From: Solidesulfovibrio sp.
GTDB lineage: Bacteria > Desulfobacterota > Desulfovibrionia > Desulfovibrionales > Desulfovibrionaceae
Direction of reading: 5' to 3'
DNA length: 42,057 bases
Assembly: GCF_029978005.1 (NCBI RefSeq)
Contig: NZ_JARKOZ010000122.1
Span: 1-42,057 of the forward strand
The position numbers were made by a program, and so were the translations under genes. The notes beneath the pieces are model-generated. The model was not told where the DNA came from, made no database searches, and saw only the letters and a list, made by a program, of their open reading frames with translations. Each line of letters begins with the position of its first letter. Positions within the stretch are counted from its first letter, which is position 1. Positions 1 to 8,102 of this stretch are shown piece after piece.

Positions 1-894
1 GGCGGCGCGGTCACGCGCCGGCTCATCGAACGCAAGGTCTGCAAGAAGGTCGTGCTGGTGGACCGCATCCCCACCAAGGCGGCCGGCATCGCCCTGGACA
101 TCCTGGAGGCCAGCCCCGTGGACCTCCTGGAGCCGGTGTGCCTGTCCGGCGAGGACCTGGAGGAGACCCGGGACTCGGACATCGTGATCGTAACGGCCGG
201 GACCACCCGCAAGGAGGGCATGAGCCGCGACGACCTGCTGCGCATCAACGCCGACATCGTGCGCGACTGCGTGACCAACGCGGCCAAGTACAGCCCCTAC
301 GCCTTCTACATCATCGTGAGCAATCCGCTCAACGTCATGTGCCACGTGGCCATGCGCGCCGGGCAGATTCCCCGCACCCGCATCACCGGCATGGCCGGCA
401 TCCTGGACGCCAGCCGCTTCCAGTACTTCCTGTCCAAGGAGCTCGGCGTGTCCGTGGAGAACGTCCAGGCCATGGTGCTCGGCGAGCACGGCGAGGACAT
501 GGTGCCCGTGCCCCGCTACTCCACCGTAGCCGGCATTCCGGTCACCGAACTCTTGCCCAGGGAGCGTCTGGCCGCGCTCATCGAGCGCACCCGCGACGGC
601 GGGGCCGAGATCATCCGGCTCATGCAGACCAGCGCCTTCTACGCCCCGGCCTCGGCCGTGATCCAGATGGTGGCGGCCGTGGTCATGGACAAGAAGAAGA
701 TTTTGCCCTGCGCCGCCTATCTCACCGGCGAGTACGGCCTGCGCGACGTGTTCGTGGGCATGCCGGTGAAGCTCGGGGCGAGCGGCGTGGAGGACATCCT
801 GGAACTGGAACTCACCGACGAGGAGGGCCAGGCCCTGCTCGCCAGCGCGCAGAAGATCAAGTCGCAGCTGGCCCTTCTCGGCGAAACCTGCTGA
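1..894 (+). CDS. mdh: Malate dehydrogenase (LDH-like), 5'-truncated by the window edge
   Basis: NAD-dependent interconversion of malate and oxaloacetate in the cytoplasm. The frame is open from base 1, and only the tail of the Rossmann glycine loop (GGAVTRRLIE) is present, so about a dozen N-terminal residues lie outside the window. Visible family motifs are SNPLNVM, the substrate loop TRKEGMSRDDLL with the Arg residues that favour malate over lactate, the Asp/Arg pair in GILDASRF, and the catalytic His in GEHGEDMVPV. It ends with TGA at 892-894. The tartrate dehydratase/fumarase pair starts 48 bases downstream on the same strand, suggesting one operon in which the hydro-lyase and this enzyme handle oxaloacetate, malate and fumarate. 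Lactate dehydrogenase is the main alternative, but the Arg-bearing loop argues against it. Confidence 0.93.
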   Translation, partial: GGAVTRRLIERKVCKKVVLVDRIPTKAAGIALDILEASPVDLLEPVCLSGEDLEETRDSDIVIVTAGTTRKEGMSRDDLLRINADIVRDCVTNAAKYSPYAFYIIVSNPLNVMCHVAMRAGQIPRTRITGMAGILDASRFQYFLSKELGVSVENVQAMVLGEHGEDMVPVPRYSTVAGIPVTELLPRERLAALIERTRDGGAEIIRLMQTSAFYAPASAVIQMVAAVVMDKKKILPCAAYLTGEYGLRDVFVGMPVKLGASGVEDILELELTDEEGQALLASAQKIKSQLALLGETC

Positions 895-942
895 CCCGGC
901 CGGCGCGTGCCGCCGACGGGGAGATGCCAAAGGAGCGTGCGC

Positions 943-1842
943 ATGGACAAGCACGAGGCGAAACGGTCGCTGACGGACATCATGGCCCGGTTCACGAGCT
1001 ACGCGGGCAAGCGTCTGCCCACGGACGTGCTCGGGAGGCTCGCCGCCCTGCGCCAGGGCGAGGAAAGCAAGCTGTCGCGCGTGGTTTTCGACTCCATGTT
1101 CGAAAACCTCGCCGCCGCCGACAACCTCGACCGGCCCTGCTGCCAGGACACCGGCGTCATCCAGTACTTCGTCAAGGCCGGGGCCGGCTTCCCCCTGCTC
1201 GGCGAACTGCGCGAGGTCCTTACCGAGGCCGTGCGCCGGGCCACCCGCGAGGCCCCGCTGCGCCACAACGCCGTGGAGACCTTCGTCGAGAAGAACACCG
1301 GCGACAACACCGGCCTGCGCGTGCCCTGGATCGACTGGGAGATCGTGCCCGGCGATGCCGTCGAGATCGAGGTCTACATGGCCGGCGGCGGCTGCAGCCT
1401 GCCCGGCGCGGCCAAGGTGCTCATGCCTTCGGCCGGGTACGAAGGCGTGGTCCAGTTCGTCTTCGACGTCGTCACCTCCTACGGCGTCAACGCCTGTCCG
1501 CCGCTTCTGGTGGGCGTGGGCGTGTCCACCTCGGTGGAGACGGCGGCCCGGCTCTCCAAGCTGGCCCTTTTTCGGCCCATCGGCAGCCGCAACCCCGATC
1601 CCCGGGCGGCGGAAATGGAAAAGCTGCTGGAGGACGGCCTCAACGAGGTGGGCATCGGCCCGCAAGGGCTCTCGGGCAACTGTTCGGTGATGGGCGTGCA
1701 CATCGAGAATTCGGCGCGGCATCCCTCCACCATCGGCGTGGGCGTGTCCACGGGCTGCTGGGCCCACCGCCGCGGCTCCATCCGCATCGCCCCGGACTGC
1801 GCCAGCTATGAAATCCTCTCCCACAAGGAGGCCGTGCTGTGA
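943..1842 (+). CDS. ttdA: L(+)-tartrate dehydratase / class I fumarase, alpha subunit
   Basis: Iron-sulfur hydro-lyase alpha subunit, 299 aa. The class dehydrates L-tartrate to oxaloacetate or interconverts malate and fumarate. Cluster cysteines are seen at about C67 (RPCCQDTG), C185 (NACPP) and C272 ([10 protein letters not shown]). Long stretches, such as [30 protein letters not shown] and [17 protein letters not shown], resemble E. coli TtdA as I recall it more closely than they resemble the other fumarase alpha at 24730. The ATG at 943 is chosen over an upstream GTG at 907 because AGGAG sits 7 bases before it. The stop overlaps the beta-subunit start (GTGA). Specificity for tartrate or for malate/fumarate cannot be settled from sequence; linkage to malate dehydrogenase fits either. 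Confidence 0.88.
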   Translation: MDKHEAKRSLTDIMARFTSYAGKRLPTDVLGRLAALRQGEESKLSRVVFDSMFENLAAADNLDRPCCQDTGVIQYFVKAGAGFPLLGELREVLTEAVRRATREAPLRHNAVETFVEKNTGDNTGLRVPWIDWEIVPGDAVEIEVYMAGGGCSLPGAAKVLMPSAGYEGVVQFVFDVVTSYGVNACPPLLVGVGVSTSVETAARLSKLALFRPIGSRNPDPRAAEMEKLLEDGLNEVGIGPQGLSGNCSVMGVHIENSARHPSTIGVGVSTGCWAHRRGSIRIAPDCASYEILSHKEAVL

Positions 1843-2444
1843 AAAAGGTGCTCTCCACCCCCATCAAGGACGAGGACATCGCCGCCATCCGGGTCGGCGA
1901 CGTGGTGTATCTCGACGGCTATCTCGTCACCTGCCGCGACGTGGGCCACCGCCGCCTCATCGAGCTCGGCCGGGAGCTGCCCGTGGACCTGGCCGGCCTG
2001 GCCATCTTCCACGCCGGCCCCATCGTGGCCAAGGACGGCGACGGCTGGAAGATGATCTCCATCGGCCCCACCACGAGCATGCGCATGGAGCGCTTCGAGG
2101 AGGAGTTCATCGAGCGCACCGGCGTCAAGCTCATCGTGGGCAAGGGCGGCATGGGCCCCAGGACCGCGGCGGCCTGCAGGAAGCACAAGGCCCTGCACGC
2201 GGTCTTTCCCGGCGGCTGCGCCGTGCTGGCCGCCACCGAGGTGGAGGAGATCGAGCGGGTGGAGTGGCAGGACCTGGGCATGCCCGAAGCCCTGTGGGTG
2301 AGCCGGGTCAAGGCCTTCGGACCGCTCATCATCTCCATCGACACCGAGGGCAACAACCTCTTCGAAACCAACAAGGCCGTCTTCAACGCCAAGAAAGGGC
2401 CGATCATCGACAGGATCTGCCAGCAGGTGCGCTTCATTAAATAG
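1839..2444 (+). CDS. ttdB: L(+)-tartrate dehydratase / class I fumarase, beta subunit
   Basis: Beta (swivelling) subunit of the hydro-lyase encoded just upstream, 201 aa. Recognised by its TtdB-like start (KKVLSTPIK), [30 protein letters not shown], the conserved VGKGGMGP loop and [10 protein letters not shown]. It starts with GTG at 1839, overlapping the alpha stop by four bases, which indicates translational coupling and a 1:1 complex. It is followed within about 45 bases by a strong intrinsic terminator, so the operon of malate dehydrogenase, alpha and beta ends here. The same specificity doubt applies as for the alpha subunit. Confidence 0.9.
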   Translation: MKKVLSTPIKDEDIAAIRVGDVVYLDGYLVTCRDVGHRRLIELGRELPVDLAGLAIFHAGPIVAKDGDGWKMISIGPTTSMRMERFEEEFIERTGVKLIVGKGGMGPRTAAACRKHKALHAVFPGGCAVLAATEVEEIERVEWQDLGMPEALWVSRVKAFGPLIISIDTEGNNLFETNKAVFNAKKGPIIDRICQQVRFIK

Positions 2445-2487
2445 AACTACGTCCTGTCCCTGTCAGCCGCTACACCGTGCTGGCGAA

Positions 2488-2522
2488 GAAAAGGCCCGTG
2501 CCTGAAGCGCGGGCCTTTTTTC
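2488..2522 (+). terminator. Rho-independent terminator of the mdh-ttdAB operon
   Basis: Stem AAAAGGCCCG (2489-2498) pairs with CGGGCCTTTT (2510-2519), with an 11-base loop and a run of T after the stem. It lies 44 bases past the ttdB stop, in the right orientation. Confidence 0.9.
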
Positions 2523-2631
2523 GCGTTCGGATTTTCGTGCAGTGGCCCGTCGCGGCTCCTGGACCAGCCGGCCATGCCCAGGCATATCGTTGGCCGGTCC
2601 AGTGTCCCCGGTCGGAAGCAATAGATCGCGA

Positions 2632-2660
2632 TTGCATAAAAATTGACGTCAATCTATATC
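2632..2660 (+). promoter_or_regulatory. Possible promoter with a palindromic operator in the spacer
   Basis: TTGCAT (2632-2637) and TATATC (2655-2660) are 17 bases apart in a locally AT-rich stretch upstream of the outer-membrane protein gene. Both hexamers match sigma-70 consensus only partly. The spacer holds a perfect 12-base palindrome, ATTGACGTCAAT, at 2642-2653, a plausible repressor site. This is inference only. Confidence 0.4.
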
Positions 2661-2732
2661 GATCGCACACTTGCTGCCTTTCGGGTGTCCGAGGTCGGGA
2701 CCGCGCAACGAAGTTTCTCGGGGATGGGGGGA

Positions 2733-3599
2733 ATGATGCAGAAGACCGTACTGTCGCTGTTGTTTCTGGTGACCTTCTTGGGGGGCGCTTCCTCCGCTTG
2801 GGCGGAAGAGGTCGCGCCCAAGGAGAAGATGCAGGAGCTCATGCAGAAATCGAGCAACCCGGTGGGCGAGCTCTGGATGATCAACAACCAGTTCAACTTC
2901 AATCAGATAAGGAGCGACAAGCTCGAAGCCTTCAAGCATCCGAAGACGCAGTTCAACTGGAATTTTCAGCCCATCCTGCCTCTGGACCTGTCCAGCGACG
3001 TGCGCATGATCGTGCGCCCCGTCATCCCGCTGTACAACAGCCCGTACTTGGCCGGCCGCAACGAGGTCGACTACACCTCCGGCTTCGGCGACATCGGACT
3101 CATGACCATGTTCGCCCCGAACACCGACGCCGCATCGGGCTTCATGTGGGGCGTGGGGCCCACGGCCGTCTTCCCCACGGCGGCGAACAAGAATCTCGGC
3201 AAGGGCAAATGGCAGCTCGGCGGCGCCGTGGCCGCGGTCTATCTCGATCCGAAGTGGGTGGTCGGCGTCTTCCCGCAGCAATGGTGGTCCGTGGGCGGCG
3301 ACCCGGACAGGGAGAACGTGAGCTTTTCCAATATCCAGTATTTCCTTTGGTATTCGCCGTTCCCCACTTGGCAGGTGGGTATGGCCCCCAACATCTACAT
3401 CGACTGGGAGCAGAAAAAGGCCGAGGACCGGCTGACTCTGCCCGTGGGACTGGGCGTGGCCAAGCTCTTCATGCTCGGCAAGCTGCCGATCAAGATCGCC
3501 GTGGAGGCGGACTACTGCGTAGTGCGGCCGAGCAATCAGCCGAGCAACGAATGGACGTTTCGCATCAACTTCACGCCCATCATCAAGAAGCTCTTCTAG
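2733..3599 (+). CDS. Secreted outer-membrane beta-barrel-like protein (MetA-degradation/transporter-like family)
   Basis: About 288 aa. An N-terminal signal peptide (MMQKTVLSLLFLVTFLGG, cleavage likely after SAWA) is followed by a mature protein of alternating short aromatic and polar strands, ending in TPIIKKLF with the terminal Phe typical of outer-membrane barrels. Recognisable segments are RPVIPLYNSP, GFGDIGLMTMF, PKWVVGVFPQQWWS and IQYFLWYSPFPTWQVG. I associate these with a widespread family loosely annotated as transporter or phenol-degradation MetA-like; no substrate can be assigned. The start is uncertain among ATGs at 2724, 2733 and 2736. A GGGGGG run at 2726-2731 is the only ribosome-binding candidate, and it spaces best to 2736. 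The gene stands alone between a terminator upstream and strong hairpins downstream. Confidence 0.72.
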   Translation: MMQKTVLSLLFLVTFLGGASSAWAEEVAPKEKMQELMQKSSNPVGELWMINNQFNFNQIRSDKLEAFKHPKTQFNWNFQPILPLDLSSDVRMIVRPVIPLYNSPYLAGRNEVDYTSGFGDIGLMTMFAPNTDAASGFMWGVGPTAVFPTAANKNLGKGKWQLGGAVAAVYLDPKWVVGVFPQQWWSVGGDPDRENVSFSNIQYFLWYSPFPTWQVGMAPNIYIDWEQKKAEDRLTLPVGLGVAKLFMLGKLPIKIAVEADYCVVRPSNQPSNEWTFRINFTPIIKKLF

Positions 3600-3642
3600 C
3601 CGCGCGTCCGCTTTTCAGCGACGCCGCAGGCGTCCGGTCCGC

Positions 3643-3678
3643 CGCCCGGGAAACGCGCCTGCCCGCGTTTCCCGGGCG
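3643..3678. repeat. Perfect 15-bp stem inverted repeat (hairpin 1 of 2)
   Basis: CGCCCGGGAAACGCG (3643-3657) is mirrored by CGCGTTTCCCGGGCG (3664-3678) around a 6-base loop. It lies between two convergent genes and has no T-run on either side. It probably acts as a bidirectional transcript end or barrier, or is a REP-like unit. Confidence 0.75.
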
Positions 3679-3700
3679 TGACGCGCAAGACGCCCGCACC

Positions 3701-3744
3701 CTGCCGTCCCGGCGACGTCCTGGCAGACTTCGCCGGGACGGCAG
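3701..3744. repeat. Perfect 15-bp stem inverted repeat (hairpin 2 of 2)
   Basis: CTGCCGTCCCGGCGA (3701-3715) pairs perfectly with TCGCCGGGACGGCAG (3730-3744) across a 14-base loop. It sits 22 bases after hairpin 1 in the same convergent gap, again without a T-run. Confidence 0.75.
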
Positions 3745-3817
3745 ACTGTTCTGACGACCTTTCCCAGAAATTCCGAAGAGTTGTCGACGCCCTGCCGGGC
3801 GATTCCCGGCGGCCGCC

Positions 3818-5965
3818 TTATTGGTCGCCGTACCTGGACCGGTAGACCTCCAGGGCCTTGGCGTACTTGGCGTTGTCCGGGGCCAGGGAGGCGGCCCGGC
3901 GCAGGTGGCCCAGGCCCGCGGCCGGGTCGTCGCGCACGGTAAGCAAACCCAGGTTGTAGGCGGCCTCGGCCAGGCGCGGATCGCGGGTCAGGGCGTCGGC
4001 CAGGGCGGCCTTGGCCGCGTCGGTCCGGCCCAGTTCGGCCAGCACCAGCCCCAGGTTGAAGGCGGCCACGGCGCTTTGCGGGTCGGCTTCCCGGGCTTTG
4101 GCCAGGAGCGCGGCCGCGCCTTCCAGGTCGCCCTGCCGGGCCGTGGCCATGGCCGCGTTGATGCGCGGCGCGGCCGCGTCCGGGCGCAGGCGCGTGGCCT
4201 GGGCATAGGCCTCGATCGCGCCGGCCAGGTCCCCGCGCCGCAACCGGTCGTTGCCCAGGTTGTAGCGCCCGGCCCAGTCGTCGGGCCTTGCGTCGAAGGA
4301 CGCCTGCAACTCCATGGTAGCCCGTCCCACGGCCTCCAGGGCGTCCTCGGGCAGGGCCTCGCTCGGCGCGCCGGCCAGGGCTTCGGCCGCGCGCACGCGC
4401 ACCAGGCGCGACGGGTCGGCCGTGGTCCGGGCCAGGGCGGCGACCACGGCCGGGTCGCGGTCGTCGGCCAGTGTCTCGGCCGCGGTGGCCCGCACGTAGG
4501 GGGAGGGGGCGGCCAGGGCGGCCAGGAGCGCCGGCCGCTTGCGCGCGTCCGGACAGGCCCTGAGAAGCCGGGCCAAGCCGGCGGCGAACACCGGCTCGTG
4601 GCCCGGGTCCCGGAGATAGGCCAGCATGTCGGGGAGCGTCGTCCAGTCGCGGCGGCGGGCCGCCTCGATGAGCGCCGCCCGGGCCAGGACCGGGGCCTGG
4701 TAGTCCCGGGAGCGCCAGGAGCGGACCGTGGCGTCGGCCCAGGCCGCGTCCTTGTCCGGGTGGCAGCCCTGGCAGGCGTTGGGCGAGCCGAAGCGCAGGG
4801 TCGCCGCCGGGTTCGGCGGCAGCATGGAGTGGTCGGTGCGGACCATGCGGGCGAAGCGCGTCTGCGGCATGTGGCAGGACAGGCACCGGCCGCCGGGGCC
4901 GTCCGGCTTGTGCCGGGTGTGGGCCTCGGGGTTGGCGGCCTTGTCGGCGTGGCAGGACAGGCAAGCCTGGTCGGGATTCTGGCGCTGTTTGAACCGGCCG
5001 CTCGAGGTGTGGCAGAACACACAGGAGAGCTTGCCGTTTCTGGCGCAGGGCGAAAGCATCCAGGAGGTCTGGGTGAAGTTCTCGCCCAGGTCCCGGCCGT
5101 CGGGGTAATAATCCGGGTTTTCCAGACCGGCCAGGTCGAAGTGGTCGAAGAAGTCGTCGCCCGGTGCGAAGCCCGCCGTGATGGGGATGAGCTTGGCGTG
5201 GCAGGAGGCGCAGGCGTCGTTTTGCCTGGGGACCGGCAGCCCTTTCCCCCAGCTCAGGATGCGCAGGTCCTGGGGCACGGTCCCCTTGGGAGCCTGGGCG
5301 CAAACCTCGTTGTGGGCCTTGGACGGGCCGTGGCAGGTCTCGCAGTTGATGCCGGGCTCGGCCCAGGCCGTGTCGTAGGCGTCCGTGGCCGGGTCGTAGT
5401 TGATGGACAGCTGGCTGACGTGGCAGCCGTGGCAGGAGGTGTTGAAGGTGTAGGCCGGGTCGCGCCAGTCCACCGGGCCGGTGGCCTCGGCCTGTCCGTG
5501 GTGGCGTCGCCGGCCGCTCGCGGCCACGTCGAACCAGGTTTTCTCCACCGCGTCGTAGGCGATGGGCAGGGTCTGGAGCCGGCCCCGCTCGAGGGGCGTC
5601 AGGAAATAGTAGACGTTTTTTCCGCCGAGAACCTGGGCGATGGGGTAGCGCCGTTCGCCGTCCGGTCCCGTTTCGAGCACGTAGCCCTGGCCGGGGCCGA
5701 CGAGCGCCTTGTAGCGTCGCTCGCCCACGGCCGCGTCCAGGGCCTGGGCGGACAGCGCCCTGGCGGCGAAGGCGTCGTCGTAGGGCTGCATGGCCAGGCC
5801 GTGGCGCGAGGTGGACCACAGTTCGTAGAACCGGGCATGGCAGTCGCGGCAGCTGGCCGACCCGGCGTAGCCTTCCGGCGCGGCGGCCATGGCCGGGGCC
5901 GGACACAGGAAAAAAAGCAGCAGGGCGAGGGCGCCCTGCTGCTTGATCGCGGCGCGAAGGGACAT
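3818..5965 (-). CDS. Secreted octahaem cytochrome c with HEAT and TPR repeats
   Basis: 715 aa. Signal peptide at residues 1-27 (cleavage near PAMA/AAP), so periplasmic or exported. Eight CxxCH haem motifs are visible, starting near residues 39, 178, 208, 252, 315, 335, 361 and 398. They include SCRDCH, TSCHGCH, NCETCHGP, ACASCH, SCVFCH, ACLSCH, RCLSCHMP and ACQGCHPD. Residues about 430-545 look like HEAT repeats (for example YVRATAAETLADDRDPAVVAAL), and about 560-705 form TPR units with the NLG and A-F pattern. The role is presumably electron transfer combined with a protein-binding scaffold; partner and substrate are unknown. Only six bases separate it from the upstream sulfatase, so the two are almost certainly co-transcribed. 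Cytochrome maturation factors are not in the window. Confidence 0.87.
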   Translation of the reverse strand: MSLRAAIKQQGALALLLFFLCPAPAMAAAPEGYAGSASCRDCHARFYELWSTSRHGLAMQPYDDAFAARALSAQALDAAVGERRYKALVGPGQGYVLETGPDGERRYPIAQVLGGKNVYYFLTPLERGRLQTLPIAYDAVEKTWFDVAASGRRRHHGQAEATGPVDWRDPAYTFNTSCHGCHVSQLSINYDPATDAYDTAWAEPGINCETCHGPSKAHNEVCAQAPKGTVPQDLRILSWGKGLPVPRQNDACASCHAKLIPITAGFAPGDDFFDHFDLAGLENPDYYPDGRDLGENFTQTSWMLSPCARNGKLSCVFCHTSSGRFKQRQNPDQACLSCHADKAANPEAHTRHKPDGPGGRCLSCHMPQTRFARMVRTDHSMLPPNPAATLRFGSPNACQGCHPDKDAAWADATVRSWRSRDYQAPVLARAALIEAARRRDWTTLPDMLAYLRDPGHEPVFAAGLARLLRACPDARKRPALLAALAAPSPYVRATAAETLADDRDPAVVAALARTTADPSRLVRVRAAEALAGAPSEALPEDALEAVGRATMELQASFDARPDDWAGRYNLGNDRLRRGDLAGAIEAYAQATRLRPDAAAPRINAAMATARQGDLEGAAALLAKAREADPQSAVAAFNLGLVLAELGRTDAAKAALADALTRDPRLAEAAYNLGLLTVRDDPAAGLGHLRRAASLAPDNAKYAKALEVYRSRYGDQ

Positions 5966-5971
5966 GGACGA

Positions 5972-7642
5972 TCAGTGGGGGAGTTTGAAGTTCGGCGGGA
6001 ACTTGGCCAGGACCTGCCGTCTGTAGCGCCCGAATTCCGTCTGCAGGATGGACAGGACGGGATCGTGGCGCAGGCCGACGCTCGCGTCCTCCTGGGGGTT
6101 GGTGTACAGATTGAACATCAGCGTGCCGCCGGTCTTGTCCAGGACGCCGCCGGAGAAGCCGGCGTTCCAGCCCTTCTGGGTGATGAGGTCCGTGACCTGC
6201 ACGGCCTGGTGGTACTTGAACTCGTCGATGCGCACCGCGGCGAAGGTGGTGAGCATCCAGTACAGGACGCTGCGCCGGTTGGAGTCGCCCTTGTCGGCCA
6301 GCAGGAAGGAGGCCTGGTCGATGCCGTCCACGTAGCGGTCGGCCGGCAGCATCTTGCCGATTTCCGCGCCCGGCTTGCCGGCCAGGTTCAGGGCGGTGGG
6401 GAAGATGTCGGCCAGGTCGAACAGGCCCTCGGACTTGCGCGGCGCGATCATGCCCTTCCAGTAGACGAAGGTCGGCACGCGCACCCCGCCTTCCCAGGTC
6501 GTGCCCTTGTAGCCGCGGAAGGGGCTGCGGCCGTAGGGGTACACCTCGCCCTCGGGGCCGTTGTCCGAGGAGAAGAGCACCAGGGTGTTCTCGAGCTGCC
6601 CGGACGCCTCGAGCGCCTTCATGATGCGGCCGAAGTTGTCGTCCACCTCGACCATGCAGTCCGAATAGGTGGTGTGGGCCCGGGATTTGCCGGCGAACTT
6701 GTCGTTGGGGTAGTTGTCGAAATGGCAGCCCCGCGTGCCGAAGTAGAGGAAGAAGGGCTTCTTGCTCCCGGACTGGTCCTTGATGAACTTTTCGGCGTAG
6801 GCGGTCCAGTCCTGGTCGAGATTCTTGATCGTGTCCAGGTCGATGAGCTGCACGGCCTGGCAGGGCTGGCCTTTGACGCAGTGCACGTCGTTGTGGTTGA
6901 AGTCGAGCTTGTCCATGTAGGCGAAGCGCGCCGGATTGAGGGCGATCTCCGGGTTGTAGTAGACGTCGCGCCATTCGGTGTACATGTCGGACACGGACAG
7001 AAAGCCCCGGAAATCGTCGAAGCCGACGTTTTGCGGCTGGGAGCCCTCGTTTTCGCCCATGTGCCACTTGCCCACGCCCTGGGTGACGTAGCCCAGGTCG
7101 GACAGGAGCTTGGGCAGGGTGACGGCCCCTTCCAGGCCGCCGGGCTGGCCGTACATGGGCGGGTACTGCAGGCCGTGGTGCACGGGCAGCTGGCCGGTCA
7201 TGATGGTGGCCCGGGTGGGCGTGCAGCTCGGCTGGGAATAGGCCGAGGTGAGGATGAGCCCGTCGGCCGCGAACTTGTCGAGGACCGGCGTGTCGTTGCC
7301 CACGGCGATGCCGCCGCCGTTGAAGCCCACGTCCATCCAGCCCACGTCGTCGGTGAGGAACACCACGATGTTGGGCTTTTTGCCGAAGCGTTTCTCCAGG
7401 GCGGCCAGCTTGTCCTTGACCTGCTTCTCCTGGTCCGGGTGGGGGATGACCGGCTCCATGTTCTCGGCGATCTTCACGGCTTGGACCGTGAGGTACTGGT
7501 CGGACTGGGTGGAGCCCTTGGCCGTGGCGGGCCCGGTCATGGAGCCCCGTTCGTTGCCGGCCAGGGCGTCGGACAGGGACAGGGCGAGGCAGAGCAAAAG
7601 GGCCGGGACGAGGAAAAGCGGGAAAAAGGGGCGGTTCGCCAC
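5972..7642 (-). CDS. Secreted arylsulfatase (Cys-type, formylglycine-dependent)
   Basis: 556 aa sulfatase that hydrolyses sulfate esters outside the cytoplasm. The signature SQPSCTPTRATIMTG carries the Cys (about residue 140) that must be converted to formylglycine. Metal and catalytic residues are visible in FLTDDVGWMD, VGKWHMGE, and SSDNGPEGE followed by the Lys of GYKGTTWEGG. The start is set at GTG 7642, not the longer frame from ATG 7693. AGGAGG lies 6 bases upstream of the GTG, and the shorter protein opens directly with a good signal peptide (RPFFPLFLVPALLLCLALSL, cleavage near ALA/GN). It is the first gene of a two-gene minus-strand unit with the octahaem cytochrome. No sulfatase-maturating enzyme is visible in this window. 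The natural substrate is unknown. Confidence 0.9.
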   Translation of the reverse strand: MANRPFFPLFLVPALLLCLALSLSDALAGNERGSMTGPATAKGSTQSDQYLTVQAVKIAENMEPVIPHPDQEKQVKDKLAALEKRFGKKPNIVVFLTDDVGWMDVGFNGGGIAVGNDTPVLDKFAADGLILTSAYSQPSCTPTRATIMTGQLPVHHGLQYPPMYGQPGGLEGAVTLPKLLSDLGYVTQGVGKWHMGENEGSQPQNVGFDDFRGFLSVSDMYTEWRDVYYNPEIALNPARFAYMDKLDFNHNDVHCVKGQPCQAVQLIDLDTIKNLDQDWTAYAEKFIKDQSGSKKPFFLYFGTRGCHFDNYPNDKFAGKSRAHTTYSDCMVEVDDNFGRIMKALEASGQLENTLVLFSSDNGPEGEVYPYGRSPFRGYKGTTWEGGVRVPTFVYWKGMIAPRKSEGLFDLADIFPTALNLAGKPGAEIGKMLPADRYVDGIDQASFLLADKGDSNRRSVLYWMLTTFAAVRIDEFKYHQAVQVTDLITQKGWNAGFSGGVLDKTGGTLMFNLYTNPQEDASVGLRHDPVLSILQTEFGRYRRQVLAKFPPNFKLPH

Positions 7643-8102
7643 GGTTGACCTCCTGAGGCGCACGGTTTCGGAATGATGCGAAAGAAGGTTCATGGAGGCA
7701 GATGCCGGTAATCCATAACGGATTTTTCCGATATTGGGAAGCGATAACGGGCAGGGGAATGATTCTTAGGCGGACGCATCAGTCCGGCCGGCCGGGGAGG
7801 CCGGGGCGATGCTTCAAGGGGGGCGCCGCGTGGCGGGCCGTGGCCCGGGGCATCAGGGAAAGGGGTGTTTGCCGGATCGGTTCTTTCTGGAGTCCAGATC
7901 CTTTCGCCGTCGCCGGAAACGCGACGCCGGAGGCGAGTGCATGGGTGGACGTGTCCCGTTGCATTCGTCAAGCCCGGCCGGGCCGGACGGTTGGGACACG
8001 TTCCATGGGACAGGGCGCTTCGAACTGAGCCGCCGCAGTCCGAAACGATTTCGGGGGAGGCATGACGCATGTCTCCCCCTTTCCGTTTCGGGCCGTGACG
8101 GG
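7643..8102. other. 460-bp gene-free region upstream of the sulfatase
   Basis: No convincing gene was found on either strand. It must hold the promoter of the minus-strand sulfatase unit, but I could not identify -35/-10 or -24/-12 boxes with confidence. The end near mdlC carries a nested inverted repeat, listed separately. Confidence 0.6.
8040..8091. repeat. Nested inverted repeat downstream of the MdlC-like gene
   Basis: Outer arms CCGAAACG (8040-8047) and CGTTTCGG (8084-8091) enclose inner arms GGGGGAG (8053-8059) and CTCCCCC (8073-8079), with CATG repeated in the centre. It lies just past the stop of the minus-strand decarboxylase gene and may end its transcript, although no clear T-run follows on that strand. 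Confidence 0.55.

Noticed and set aside
3821-7648. Very long open frame on the plus strand across the cytochrome and sulfatase genes
   Set aside because: Antisense to two clear genes. Its composition (Val/Gly/Ala/Arg/His-rich) is what a GC-rich complementary strand gives, and it shows no domain motif.
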